A stretch of DNA of 64,000 nt from Saxidomus purpurata. Lineage: Eukaryota; Mollusca; Bivalvia; Venerida; Veneridae. The stretch lies in assembly GCA_022818135.1 (NCBI GenBank), contig JAFMSR010000018.1, positions 25,639,487 through 25,703,486 of the forward strand. The letters are read 5' to 3'. The notes beneath the pieces are model-generated. The model was not told the DNA's origin and ran no database searches. It worked only from the letters and a program-made list of their open reading frames with translations. Below are positions 58,301 through 60,293 of the stretch, piece by piece (position 1 is the stretch's first letter; each line of letters opens with the position of its first letter). The position numbers were made by a program, and so were the translations under genes.

Positions 58301-60293
58301 CACTTGTGTGAAGTATCATTAAATTCTGACCAGGGGTTTTGGAAATTTAGCGTCCACAAGATTTTACCATCTCGAGCCTGGGGCCGGCCGCCAACTGGTT
58401 GTTAGTATCACTTGTGTGAAGTAATTAATCTGACCAGGGGGTTTGGAAATTTAGCGTCCACAAGATTTTACCATCTCGAGCCCCTGTGACCTTGACCTTT
58501 GACCTAGAGACCCGAAACCTGGACCATGCACAACTAGGCATTGTACTTACCACTTGTGTGAAGTATCATCAAATTCTGACTAGGGGTTTTGGTGATTTAG
58601 CGTCCACAAGATTTCATTATCCAGAGCCCCTGTGACCTTGACCTTTGACCTAGAGACCCGAAACATGGACTTTGCACAACTAGACATTGTACTTATCACT
58701 TGTGTGAAGTATCATGAAATTCTGACCAGGGGTTTTGGAGATTTAGCGTCCACAAGATTTTACTATCCCGAGCCCCTGTGACCTTGACCTTTGACCTAGA
58801 GACCCGAAACATGGACGCTGCACAACTAGACATTGTACTTATCACTTGTGTGAAGTATCATGAATTTCTGACCAGGGGTATTGGAGATCTAGTGTCCACA
58901 AGATTGTGTCTACAGACGGACAGACGGACGGACGGACAAGCTGAATCCAGTATACCCCCCAACACTTTGTGTTCGGGGGGTATAATAAGATTTTGTCAAT
59001 CACACATATTTATTAAGTAGTCGGTATCTGAAACTAAAAGAAATGAAACAACTGGACTGTTCTGAGCAAGTTTAGTGAAAATCTTTTGAAATGTTATCAA
59101 GGAAAAGCTAACAGAAGTCACTGTGACCTTGACCCACTGACTCCAAAACACCAGGGATCATCTTCGTAATAGTAAGCCCACTCTGAAAATTGTTGTTGAT
59201 AACTAAATCTCAAAATATTGAGCAGAAATGATTTCCCAAGTTTGGCTGACTGTGACCTTGACCTTTCACCCACTGACCCCAAAAACAATAGGGATCATCT
59301 CCAGGTTACATGCAGCCTTCACAACAAGTTTTCTGAAAGTCAAATGAAAATTGTGACCTGTATTGTTATGGAAAAGGTAACTCATGTCACTGTGACCTTG
59401 ACCTTTGACCCACTGACACCAAAACCAGTAGGGATCCTCTGATCAGTAAGGCCAATCATCCTATGAAGTTTGAAGACAGTGGGTCATATAGATCTTTTAT
59501 GCATCCAATGGAATTGTCATCTGATCCATCCACACATTCTTCCATCCCATCCCATCCCATCCCATCCCATCCCTACCCCAATCCCATCCCATCTATCCAT
59601 TCATTCATCCATCCATTCATCCATCCGGAAACCATTTGCTGTTTTCTTGACCTTTGACCGAGGAATGCTATTCTTGTGCATGACACATTTTCTTGTTATG
59701 GGCAACACGTATGCCAAATTATTCTGAAATACCAACATATAAAACAAAGTTACAGCCCTGAAACGATTTTCAAACAATATTATGCTTACCTTTGATGTAA
59801 GGGCATGATTCTTGTGCATGACACATTGTCTTGTTATGGTTAACACTTGTGCCAAATTATTTTGAAATATCATCATGTACAACAAAGTTATGGACTAGAA
59901 AAATTTTTGTATCACAAGGACAGACAGACAGACAAAGACATGCATGGACATGGAATAACCCTATACACCCTTCCATAAAAATACAGCAAAGAATATTTCT
60001 TTTATAGAAGGGTGCATAGTTTCCTTCTGAACTGGTAGAACTTACACCAATGATAAGATCATTCATAAGTCGATCAATATTTGTTCGCTTGAACACAGTT
60101 TTTCCACAATTCATCATGAGCTTTGACTCATGACCCGAGAAAACAACCAGACCGTAGCACCACTGTGTATTTCGCAGGATACAACCGCGGAGAAGGATTT
60201 TGTCATTGTCAAGTGAATATGCTTCACCTTTCCAGTTCAACTTGCCCTCAAACTTTGGTAAACGGTTATTGGGAGCTTCACAGATTATCTCTC
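3731..60293 (-). CDS. ATP8B: ATP8B-type P4-ATPase (phospholipid flippase), internal part, nine exons
   Basis: The nine exons are complement(3731-3850, 8536-8637, 35486-35565, 37982-38144, 45376-45423, 48791-48880, 54554-54716, 56107-56345, 60046-60293). Every intron has GT/AG ends and the phases join without a break, giving 417 codons. Order of motifs: end of actuator domain with [23 protein letters not shown]3 and M4 with PISLYV (the P4-specific PISL), phosphorylation loop DKTGTLTQ, then N-domain [21 protein letters not shown] and [12 protein letters not shown]4-ATPases move phospholipids from the outer to the cytosolic leaflet, normally with a CDC50/TMEM30 subunit. [26 protein letters not shown] and [11 protein letters not shown] place it with ATP8B rather than ATP8A. 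The N-terminus, DGET, the P-domain GDGxND and M5-M10 lie outside the window. No frameshift or stop is seen, so the gene looks functional. Which ATP8B paralogue it is cannot be told. Confidence 0.95.
3967..4078 (+). repeat. Interspersed repeat K, uninterrupted copy
   Basis: GAAATGAGTCCACGGGACAT through TTTGCTTGTAATAGGATTTT. The same sequence at about 56988-59010 is interrupted by a C-type element exactly after GCTTGTAA. This copy therefore shows the empty insertion site. Confidence 0.75.
4269..5626 (+). mobile_element. A-type tandem-repeat element, ~6 monomers
   Basis: Full-length layout: ACAAGAGGGCCATCATGGCC, GCTCACC, ~166-base monomers, GTTGCCATAGCAACCAGAGT module, GGACAGATAGACAGATG tract, hairpin around TGGCACTTTGAGCCA and GGTGAGCTAA. 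It lies between two flippase exons in opposite orientation to the gene. Confidence 0.85.
5629..6507 (+). mobile_element. Tandem-repeat element with H-type core
   Basis: Starts ACAAGATGCCTAAAAGGGCC directly after the preceding element. The core repeats every ~120-150 bases around GTGACCTTGACCTTTGAC, GACCCCAAAAACA and GGGATCATCTAC. It then runs into an ACAGACGGACGACGG tract and a GAGCTAA end. Related core sequence appears at 59040-59480. Confidence 0.7.
6508..7015 (+). repeat. Degenerate ~150-base repeats (L-like)
   Basis: Two to three worn units with AATAAAGGGAGATAACTGAA, GAGTTATGG and CACTGCA..TCTCAATGTCCTCT. They resemble the L core at 36107-36544. No coding signal. Confidence 0.5.
7016..7960 (+). 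mobile_element. A-type element, diverged, 3' end missing
   Basis: Starts ACAAGAGGGCCATGGTGGCC. It has five worn monomers and stops after TTTGCCATAGCAACGG, where another A-type element begins. Confidence 0.7.
7961..8388 (+). mobile_element. A-type element, 5' part only
   Basis: Starts ACAAGAGGGCCATGATGGCC. It has two to three monomers and breaks off at GAGGTCTA, about 150 bases before the flippase exon at 8536. Confidence 0.7.
8536..8637 (-). CDS. ATP8B: ATP8B exon: N-domain with FDNVRKRMS
   Basis: [20 protein letters not shown] is followed by [14 protein letters not shown]. Thirty-four codons, phase 0 at both ends, acceptor tttatttcag, donor a perfect GTAAGT from 8535. The RKRMS motif is universal in P4-ATPases. 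The intron upstream of it (to 35485) is about 27 kb, the largest in the window, and carries most of the nested transposons. Confidence 0.96.
8638..8947. other. Intron, no recognised feature
   Basis: Single-copy-looking sequence next to the exon acceptor. I see no repeat family and no open frame of note. Confidence 0.4.
8948..11346 (+). mobile_element. Largest A-type array with trimeric higher-order repeat
   Basis: About thirteen ~166-base monomers behind a standard 5' end. Three variants (GATGCGGGG.. with GATCCAAGGG; CCCCCGCGGGG with GACCCGGGGG; CTGTGCAGGG with GATCCGGGGC) follow in fixed order. The variant-1 start recurs at 9411, 9909 and 10407, an exact 498-base period. The 3' module is cut after TTTCAGAGGAGATG, leaving only GCTAA. 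The array shows recent segment-wise amplification. Confidence 0.85.
11347..11808. other. Intron, no recognised feature
   Basis: Overlapping open frames of 72-75 codons on both strands here lack motifs and look like chance. No repeat family was recognised. Confidence 0.35.
13029..13252. repeat. Short inverted-repeat element (~224 bases)
   Basis: Left arm AGACACTAAAAGACAACTAG and right arm (reverse complement) AGACACTAAATGACAACTAG. Similarity continues through GGCCGAATA to about 32 bases. Probably a small MITE; the target duplication is unclear. Confidence 0.6.
13632..14791. mobile_element. 1.16-kb TA-flanked TIR element
   Basis: Left end CCGTATTTCCCCGCCTATAA and right end (reverse complement) CCGTATTTCCCCGCTTATAA. 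TA at 13630-13631 and 14792-14793. Subterminal copies of TTATAAGACGA recur near both ends. The overlapping frames at 14390-14794 have no transposase motif. A non-autonomous Tc1/mariner/pogo-like element. Confidence 0.8.
14801..14845. repeat. (TTGTA)9 microsatellite
   Basis: Nine uninterrupted copies of TTGTA just outside the TA duplication of the element ending at 14791. An ATT-rich tract follows at about 14934-14975. Confidence 0.95.
15402..15650 (+). mobile_element. tRNA-derived SINE
   Basis: The head has a pol III A box (GTGGCTGAGTGGTTAAGG) and B box (GGTTCGCGCCCC) at tRNA-Leu/Ser-like spacing. The body carries CCACCCAGGTGTCCGC and CTTCCTCCTCAATGAAAAC. It ends GAGTGCGACGTTAAATCC followed by AATC-type repeats. 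Tails of this kind are known from mollusc SINEs. It is not a tRNA gene: the acceptor stem does not pair and the sequence runs on without a break. Confidence 0.75.
16372..16792 (+). mobile_element. A-type element with duplicated 5' end
   Basis: A 5' terminus (ACAAGAGGGCCATGATGGCC) at 16372 is followed at 16412 by a second complete 5' terminus. Two monomers follow and no 3' end. The first terminus abuts the TA flank of the 4.6-kb TIR element. Confidence 0.65.
16793..16873 (+). mobile_element. A-type element split by a hAT insertion, 5' half
   Basis: ACAAGAAGGCCAAGATGGCC through GCAGAAAGG and GTAAAAAT. The element resumes at 24335 (GGACCTGGGGTTCTGACTGG) after a 7.45-kb insertion. The resumed part is the same worn monomer form as at 3207-3456. 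Confidence 0.8.
18010..18133. repeat. Long palindrome (fold-back)
   Basis: Inner arms of about 25 bases (TTTTGGGTGGTCTGGGG at 18038 and its complement at 18085) flank a loop of ~15 bases. Outer arms CAAAGGGGTA and TACCCCTTTG are also paired. It could form a long hairpin and may be a fold-back transposon. Confidence 0.8.
18450..19120 (+). pseudogene. Dead DDE_Tnp_4 (PIF/Harbinger-like) transposase
   Basis: Fragments in more than one frame match the DDE_Tnp_4 class. There is NPDWVPS near 18470. A coiled-coil stretch comes next, then [19 protein letters not shown] and FLEPYYD (frame 18543-18809). After that come [29 protein letters not shown] and [14 protein letters not shown], followed by [13 protein letters not shown]. 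Stops and frameshifts separate these, so no protein is made. The usual continuation after SNYKHH is missing past about 19120. Family assignment is from motif memory. The role would have been cut-and-paste transposition. Confidence 0.8.
19620..20485 (-). mobile_element. F-type tandem-repeat element
   Basis: On the minus strand it starts CTAGATGCCCATGTTCAACA. The core of ~170-base units carries AAGGTCAAGGTCAC, CCAGGTCCCTAG and GTGCCAAGT. It ends at an ACGCACAGACGC-like tract and AACCGCCATTTGGACAGC. The second copy, at 29046-30140, is split by another element; this copy shows the unoccupied site near 20325. Confidence 0.75.
20775..21259 (-). mobile_element. B-type element (CTAGAGCTATCAC/GGGGGTATAA), minus strand
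   Basis: Reverse complement opens CTAGACCTATCACTAAATGT, then AATACCCCC. Two to three ~145-base monomers follow (TTCAAGTTATGCTCTGGACA, GGGCAATAACTCTG), then an ACCGACAGACCAACC tract and the 3' hairpin ending GTATAA. Confidence 0.8.
21262..21690. repeat. 276-base tandem duplication including a B-type 5' end
   Basis: The unit ATTCAATAAATCTCCCTTTC begins at 21262 and again at 21538 with very few differences for about 150 bases. Each unit is preceded by a copy of the B-type terminus ending GGTCTAG (21259, 21535). A local duplication made after the B insertion. Confidence 0.8.
21747..23692. mobile_element. 1.95-kb TA-flanked TIR element
   Basis: Left end CCGTATATCGGGGTTTTTTC and right end (reverse complement) CCGTATATTGGTTTTTTTTC, both followed by GCGT. 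TA at 21745-21746 and 23693-23694. The interior has two diverged copies of a ~290-base unit (22440-22705 and 22865-23165; TTCAGCCCCATT, TTCGTTTGTCA, CTATTTTCGCGACCCC). It also has an A/T homopolymer run at 22311-22352. No transposase seen. Confidence 0.75.
24335..24812 (+). repeat. A-type remnant continuing after the hAT insertion
   Basis: It resumes the element begun at 16793. From about 24460 it shares CTCAGAGAAATTGATAACTG and following bases with 44175-44500, so the two loci share a longer duplicated block. No coding signal. Confidence 0.6.
24813..25806 (+). mobile_element. A-type tandem-repeat element, full layout
   Basis: GCAAGAGGGCCAAGATGGCC start, four to five ~166-base monomers, TTGCCATAGCAACCAGAGTT module, GGACGGACGGACAGACGG tract, hairpin GGCACTTTGTGCC and GAGCTAA. 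Confidence 0.85.
25808..26794 (+). mobile_element. A-type tandem-repeat element, full layout
   Basis: It begins one base after the preceding element's end, in the same direction, and ends with hairpin TGGCACTTTGTGCCA plus GGTGAGCTAA. The head-to-tail pair fits repeated insertion or rolling-circle tandem products. Confidence 0.85.
26795..27643 (+). repeat. Degenerate A-type element with a duplicated intron block
   Basis: 26795-27160 resembles 44500-44590 (TGTTATGAAATAG, TTTTCTATGTT, ACATCATTTTAA). From 27165 worn A monomers run to GGCACTTTGTGCTAGATGAG and CTAA. The same combination at 44500-44940 points to a segmental duplication. Confidence 0.6.
27735..28754. mobile_element. hAT MITE (1.02 kb) with perfect 8-bp target duplication
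   Basis: Terminal repeats CAGGCATGGGGT and ACCCCATGCCTG. The duplication CCACTAGG occurs at 27727-27734 and 28755-28762, and removing the element restores the A-type consensus GTCCACTAGG. Subterminal regions are rich in TGTAATTAATTAAATTAC repeats. The exact duplication shows a fairly recent insertion. The middle holds a LINE fragment. Confidence 0.92.
27978..28140 (+). pseudogene. Non-LTR retrotransposon RT tail fragment
   Basis: Translated pieces [15 protein letters not shown], then (after a frame change) [20 protein letters not shown] and [11 protein letters not shown] match the C-terminal region of CR1/Jockey/L2-like reverse transcriptases (the RPxLEYxxxVWxPY motif). A stop (TAG) and a frameshift break it. 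It lies wholly within the hAT MITE. Confidence 0.8.
29046..30140 (+). mobile_element. F-type element interrupted by a D-type element
   Basis: It starts ACAAGATGCCCATTTGCAAC directly after the preceding element. It shares TTGGATGTAACATGCATGTT and AAGTGGTCT with the F copy at 19620-20485. It is interrupted at 29274-29765, then resumes TTACAATATAAGCTATTTAT. It ends with a GGATGGACGGACGGACAC tract and ACCGCCATTTGGACAAC. Confidence 0.75.
29274..29765 (+). mobile_element. D-type tandem-repeat element (ACAAGAGCTGTCAGTAG)
   Basis: 5' end ACAAGAGCTGTCAGTAGGAC contains the hairpin GCTGTC-AGTAG-GACAGC. The core units carry CAAGTATTCTAACTTTCAAA and GACAGAGTTATG. The 3' end is ACGCCGATGCGAGTAGGATA..., then TTCGAAAAGTCGAGCTAA. 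The other F copy lacks it at this point. Confidence 0.85.
30150..30622. repeat. Degenerate minisatellite (GTCACTGGTTGCTAAGGAA)
   Basis: About 25 worn copies of a ~19-base unit such as GTCACTGGTTGCTAAGGAA. It ends at the TA-flanked element starting at 30623. Non-coding. Confidence 0.85.
30623..33257. mobile_element. TA-flanked TIR element carrying a nested B-type element
   Basis: Left end CTGTATTCCTAGAAACTTTC and right end (reverse complement) CTGTAAACCAAGAAATGATT are imperfect inverted repeats with TA on both sides (30621-30622, 33258-33259). Sub-terminal CTTTCGCGGAA/GCGCGAAATC motifs also pair. Without the B-type insertion the host element is about 1.2 kb. No transposase seen. Confidence 0.6.
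31302..32760 (+). mobile_element. B-type tandem-repeat element, ~9 monomers
   Basis: 5' end CTAGAGCTATCACTAAATGT with hairpin ATCAC-TAAAT-GTGAT and subterminal AATACCCCC. The core is ~145-base monomers (ACTAGTAGTTTTCAAGTTAT, GGCAATAACTCTG, CACTGCACTTCCTCTCAATG). A (CCGA)n/(CCAA)n tract and the 3' hairpin TATACCCCCC...GGGGGTATAA follow. Monomers alternate AATTAGTCAAGATGGAG and AAATACTCAAGATAGAG, a two-unit higher-order pattern. Confidence 0.88.
33265..35312 (+). repeat. Old A-type array interrupted by a B-type element
   Basis: Strongly diverged monomers (CCTTGTGGTTTTGGAGAAGA, TCCACTAGAC) occupy 33265-33577 and 34596-35312. The break falls within TATGT...AAAGTGAC, which is continuous (CTATGTAAAACTAAGTGACC) in intact monomers. 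The 3' end has decayed. Confidence 0.75.
33578..34595 (+). mobile_element. B-type element nested in an A-type array
   Basis: Same ends as the copy at 31302, ~6 monomers, CCGACCGACC tract, GGGGGTATAA end. The A-type flanks show no target duplication. Its 5' part shares rare variants (GGTTCCGTGCACGCACTTCC) with the copy at 51568. Confidence 0.85.
35486..35565 (-). CDS. ATP8B: ATP8B exon: N-domain with [11 protein letters not shown]
   Basis: Begins with GG completing the split glycine, then [20 protein letters not shown] and FGFAFK. Acceptor gtttcttgtag, donor GTATAC at 35485. Length is 80 bases and the end is phase 0. QxxSPDExALV is the P4-ATPase nucleotide-domain signature. Confidence 0.96.
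35733..36106 (+). mobile_element. E-type element (ACAAGAGCTGTCAC.../GGGGGCATAA), short
   Basis: 5' end ACAAGAGCTGTCACTCATAA with hairpin GTCACTCATAAGTGAC. One to two ~170-base units carry TGACCTTGACCTTTGATG. Then a GATGGAGGGACGGATGG tract and TTTGGGGGCATAA. It is the shortest complete-looking example. Confidence 0.75.
36107..37842 (+). mobile_element. E-ended element with L core, interrupted by a D-type element
   Basis: L monomers of ~145 bases (TTATGCTCCGGAGAAGAAAA, GGGGGATAATTAAACAATTA, CACTGCACTTCC) run 36107-36544 and 37653-37800. They are followed by a GGATGGAAGGACAGACATG tract and CTTCTGGGGGCATAA. The interrupting D-type element sits exactly at TTAA^ACAATTAG, which is intact at about 36247 in the neighbouring monomer. 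Confidence 0.7.
36545..37652 (+). mobile_element. D-type tandem-repeat element nested in L repeats
   Basis: Starts ACAAGAGCTGTCAGTAGGAC and ends TTCAAAAAGTCAAGCTAA. Core units of ~120 bases carry GACAGAGTTA, TCTTGTCTGTAGATG and TTTCAAAGCAATA. The longer D form, shared with 43005-44105, includes the CAAGTGGTTAATGATAT leader. Confidence 0.85.
37982..38144 (-). CDS. ATP8B: ATP8B exon: N-domain with LCHTVM
   Basis: [20 protein letters not shown] is followed by DNRIPDG and then [17 protein letters not shown]. Acceptor ataatttcag at the high end, donor GTACAA at 37981. Length is 163 bases; the last base is the first of a split glycine codon. FF-LL-LCHTVM is a P4-ATPase hallmark at the start of the nucleotide-binding domain. 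Confidence 0.95.
38338..39463 (+). mobile_element. A-type element inside B array (5' hairpin lost)
   Basis: It begins at TTATATCACTCACCTTGG, so the ACAAGAGGGCC hairpin is missing. It has six monomers, the GTTGCCATAGCAACCACAGT module, GGACGGACAGAC tract, hairpin TGGCATTTTGTGCCA and GGTGAGCTAA. Confidence 0.8.
39768..40754 (+). mobile_element. A-type element inserted in a B monomer
   Basis: ACAAGAGGGCCAAGATGGCC to GCCATGTGAGCTTA. The B consensus AAGTAACAAAGGGCAATA is split as AAGTAA | AAGGGCAATA, so the insertion point is exact and without a target duplication. Confidence 0.85.
41011..41496. other. Intron, no recognised feature
   Basis: Low-complexity AT-rich intron sequence. I see no gene, repeat family or inverted repeat I can support. 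Confidence 0.4.
41497..42360 (+). mobile_element. E-type tandem-repeat element, 3' end lost
   Basis: ACAAGACCTGTCCCTAATAA start, AATGCCCC, then about five ~170-base monomers. They carry GTGTGACCTTGACCTTTGAA, TTGATGTGCTGAA, TTATTTTAAAATCCTTC and CATGACAAAGTTACAGTCC. It breaks off after GAGGTAGAGATGTGCATGC. Confidence 0.8.
42424..42545 (-). repeat. E-type 3' end, inverted
   Basis: Reverse complement gives CATGACATAGTTACAGCCCG, a GACAGACATACAGACAG tract and the ATTATGGCCACCCCA end. It faces the E element at 41497-42360, so the two form a loose inverted pair. Confidence 0.65.
42786..44160 (+). mobile_element. A-type element interrupted by a D-type element
   Basis: ACAAGAGGACCAAGATGGCC start. 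The monomer text CCTATATAAGCCTATGT stops at 43004 and resumes AAAATCAAGAGACC at 44102-44106. Uninterrupted monomers read TATGTAAAATCAAGAGACC, so this is another exact filled site without target duplication. Confidence 0.8.
43005..44105 (+). mobile_element. D-type tandem-repeat element, long form
   Basis: ACAAGAGCTGTCAGTAGGAC through TTTGAAAAGTCGAGTTAA, with the subterminal pair GCTCGACTTTTTTC/GAAAAGTCGAG. The GGACGCGAGTAGGATAGCTC motif precedes the 3' hairpin. Very similar along its length to 36545-37652. Confidence 0.85.
44160..45112 (+). repeat. Mosaic of A-type 3' parts and duplicated intron
   Basis: 44175-44500 duplicates 24465-24780; 44500-44590 duplicates 27060-27160. Two worn A-type 3' modules end at 44939 (GCCAGATGAACTAA) and 45112 (GGCACTTTGTGCCAGATGAG, CTAA). 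Confidence 0.65.
45376..45423 (-). CDS. ATP8B: ATP8B short exon (48 bases, linker between P- and N-domain)
   Basis: Sixteen codons, [16 protein letters not shown], with acceptor ttgttttaccag and donor GTAAG at 45375. It keeps the frame between the NIMEF exon and the LCHTVM exon. This is a poorly conserved acidic linker in ATP8B proteins, so the call rests on splice sites and frame more than on similarity. Because it is 48 bases and phase 0-0, skipping it would keep the frame. A CTAGAACAATCAC-type repeat begins 24 bases upstream of the acceptor boundary, at 45448. Confidence 0.8.
45448..46687 (+). mobile_element. C-type tandem-repeat element, ~8 monomers
   Basis: 5' end CTAGAACAATCACTGAAGGT (hairpin ATCAC-TGAAG-GTGAT), AATACCCCC. 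Core monomers of ~145 bases carry ATTAAATTCTGACCAGGGGT, TTAGCGTCCACAAGATTTTA and GTGACCTTGACCTTTGACCT. Then ACAGACGGAAAGACAAGC and a hairpin ending GGGGGGTATAA. It shares both ends with B-type elements but has a different core. It begins 24 bases from the acceptor of exon 45376-45423. Confidence 0.85.
46740..47160. repeat. Degenerate minisatellite (CTTGTTTGACATTTTGTTCAC)
   Basis: Worn ~15-30-base units such as TATCTTGTTTGACATTTTGT and GTTCAACTATC. The 67-codon frame within it is a by-product. Confidence 0.75.
47306..48551 (+). mobile_element. A-ended element with a different (H2) core
   Basis: Worn 5' end GGATGGACATGATGAGCC then TATCGCTCATCTGG. The core of ~140-base units carries AAGCATTGTCATG, ATGCAAGGTCA and GTGACCTTGACCTTTGACC. 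It then switches to the A-type 3' module (GAATGGAATTCTTTGAACGG) with GGACAACAGACGACGGAC and CAGCCAGGTGAGCTAA. Confidence 0.7.
48557..48755 (+). mobile_element. Very short A-type element carrying an exon fragment
   Basis: ACAAGAGGGCCAATATGGCC, TTCACCTGG, a GGAGGACGGATGGAC tract, then the 38 bases copied from the flippase exon, then AGGTGAGTTTA as 3' end. No 166-base monomer is present. It ends about 35 bases from the donor of exon 48791-48880. Confidence 0.65.
48707..48744 (-). pseudogene. Stray 38-bp copy of the DKTGTLTQ exon
   Basis: These 38 bases match 54660-54697 of the flippase exon with one mismatch (sense strand [10 protein letters not shown]). Weaker similarity continues a few bases beyond. 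It lies in the next intron, in gene orientation, with no acceptor or donor. It sits inside a short ACAAGAGGGCC-type element, between that element's GGAC-rich tract and its 3' AGGTGAGTTTA end. It cannot code for a useful exon. Confidence 0.85.
48791..48880 (-). CDS. ATP8B: ATP8B exon: start of P-domain after DKTGTLTQ
   Basis: Thirty codons, phase 0 at both ends: [16 protein letters not shown] followed by [14 protein letters not shown]. This matches the family's NIMTFKKCSINGxxYG segment directly after the phosphorylation loop. Acceptor ctcttttcag, donor GTAATG at 48790. A fragment of a repeat 5' end (CTAGAGCTGTCATTAATG) starts at 48898, only 17 bases upstream of the acceptor boundary. Confidence 0.95.
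48898..49650 (+). mobile_element. B/C 5' end stub followed by A-type element
   Basis: CTAGAGCTGTCATTAATGTG, AATACCCCC occupies 48898-48930 without core repeats. An A-type element starts at 48960 (ACAAGAGGGCTAAGATGGCC), with four monomers and a shortened 3' module ending near CTCACCTGGCAC. Confidence 0.7.
49669..50853. mobile_element. 1.19-kb TA-flanked TIR element with GATAACTCGAG repeats
   Basis: Left end CAGTAAAACTTGTTAACTCG and right end (reverse complement) CAGTAAAACCTCGATAACTC. TA at 49667-49668 and 50854-50855. Near both ends the motif GATAACTCGAG (and variants) recurs, about six times on the left, which looks like an iterated transposase-binding site. No open frame of note. Non-autonomous, pogo/mariner-like by flank. 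Confidence 0.85.
51186..53416. mobile_element. TA-flanked TIR element (CACTGCAACTTCGTTA)
   Basis: Left end CACTGCAACTTCGTTA and right end (reverse complement) identical for 16 bases. TA at 51184-51185 and 53417-53418. Length is 2.23 kb, of which 1.28 kb is a nested B-type element. Pogo/Tigger-like TIR sequence by my recollection; no transposase present. Confidence 0.8.
51568..52851 (+). mobile_element. B-type tandem-repeat element with many small deletions
   Basis: CTAGAGCTATCACTAAATGT to GGGGGTATAA, ~8 monomers, CCGACCGACC tract. Compared with 33578-34595 it lacks single bases at many places (for example AGTTCCTCTC and CACGCACTTCC forms, AAAACACGTAAT). Either it is older or the read quality here is poor. 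Confidence 0.85.
53606..54280. mobile_element. Inverted-repeat element with GACAACTCATCGACA repeats
   Basis: The ends are near-perfect inverted repeats of about 75 bases (GACAATACATCGACAGACAA...). They are themselves built from repeats of CGACA, CAACTCATCGA and CACGACAA. The same translated peptide appears on opposite strands at both ends, which confirms the symmetry. The interior is AT-rich and non-coding. Confidence 0.8.
54554..54716 (-). CDS. ATP8B: ATP8B exon with the phosphorylated Asp (DKTGTLTQ)
   Basis: It opens with T completing the split serine, then [38 protein letters not shown] and DKTGTLTQ. The catalytic aspartate codon is at 54577-54575. Acceptor is ttctgtcctcag and donor GTACC at 54553. 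Length is 163 bases and it ends in phase 0. The end of a large TIR transposon (51081-54540) lies only about 10 bases inside the downstream intron. Part of this exon is found again at 48707-48744. Confidence 0.97.
54769..55530 (+). mobile_element. A-ended element with G core repeats
   Basis: Starts ACAAGAGGGCCAAGATGGCC 53 bases upstream of the DKTGTLTQ exon. The core is five ~160-base units (TAATTCAAGGGCCATAATCC, AAAAGTGCC, TATTATGCCCACAAATATTT, GTGGTGAAGATCGGATGAAA). The 3' end is not of the usual type. Confidence 0.75.
55531..56106. other. Intron, no recognised feature
   Basis: AT-rich intron after the M3/M4 exon. The open frames here are extensions or antisense shadows of that exon. Confidence 0.4.
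56107..56345 (-). CDS. ATP8B: ATP8B exon: M3, luminal loop, M4 with PISL
   Basis: Acceptor ccatttcag precedes 56345. The exon starts [14 protein letters not shown] (hydrophobic M3), passes a luminal loop ([12 protein letters not shown]...), and ends in M4 with [18 protein letters not shown]. It then leaves AG of a serine codon split across the intron. The donor GT is at 56106-56105. PISL replaces the PEGL of ion-pumping P-type ATPases and marks the lipid-transporting P4 class. Length is 239 bases. The luminal loop is longer than in the vertebrate ATP8B proteins I recall and rich in Gly/Ser, so it is a variable part. Confidence 0.95.
56462..56899 (+). mobile_element. 438-base TTAA-flanked MITE, intact copy
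   Basis: Terminal repeats AGTGGCATTATGC and AGTGACATTATGC (reverse complement of the right end), flanked by TTAA at 56458-56461 and 56900-56903. A second, interrupted copy lies at 1-3028 in the other orientation. The TTAA target fits the piggyBac group. Confidence 0.8.
56985..59020 (+). repeat. Interspersed repeat K interrupted by a C-type element
   Basis: GAAATGTGTCCACAGGACAC through TTTGCTTGTAA, then the C-type element, then TAAGATTTTGTCAATCACAC. The intact copy at 3967-4078 reads GCTTGTAATAGGATTTTGTC with nothing between. Confidence 0.8.
57057..58985 (+). mobile_element. C-type tandem-repeat element, ~12 monomers
   Basis: CTAGAACTATCACTGAAGGT start, ~145-base monomers, ACAGACGGACGGACGGAC tract, hairpin ending GGGGGGTATAA. 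Most monomers carry GTGACCTTGACCTTTGACCT. Segments near 57648 and 58475 are almost identical for ~300 bases (offset 827). One monomer has an odd GC-rich replacement at 58378-58405. Confidence 0.88.
59040..59480 (+). repeat. H-type core repeats without ends
   Basis: Units with GGAAAAGCTAACAGAAGTCA, CTGTGACCTTGACC and AGTAGGGATCATC/ATCCTC match 5629-6507. No terminal module was found, so it is a fragment. Confidence 0.65.
59541..59625. repeat. (CCCAT)n/(CATC)n microsatellite
   Basis: Runs of CCCAT then CATTCATCCATC. The serine/proline/histidine-rich frames across it are artefacts. Confidence 0.9.
59640..59985 (+). repeat. Degenerate tandem units
   Basis: Two worn ~125-base copies carry TTCTTGTGCATGACACATTT, CTTGTTATGG, GCCAAATTATT and ACAAAGTTA. 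They are followed by ACAGACAGACAGACAAAG. Similar to E/F cores. Lies 60 bases from the donor of exon 60046-60293. Confidence 0.6.
60046..60293 (-). CDS. ATP8B: ATP8B exon: actuator-domain end to start of M3
   Basis: The exon reads [17 protein letters not shown]... through [19 protein letters not shown] to [15 protein letters not shown]. The acceptor is ttctttag at 60294-60301. It opens with two bases (GA) that complete a split glycine codon. The donor is a perfect GTAAGT starting at 60045, and the exon closes in phase 0. Length is 248 bases. The open frame runs on to 59857 and up to 60357, but those extensions are intron: they lack family similarity and lie past the splice sites. The preceding exon, which should carry the DGETNLK loop, was not found up to 64000. 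Confidence 0.95.
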
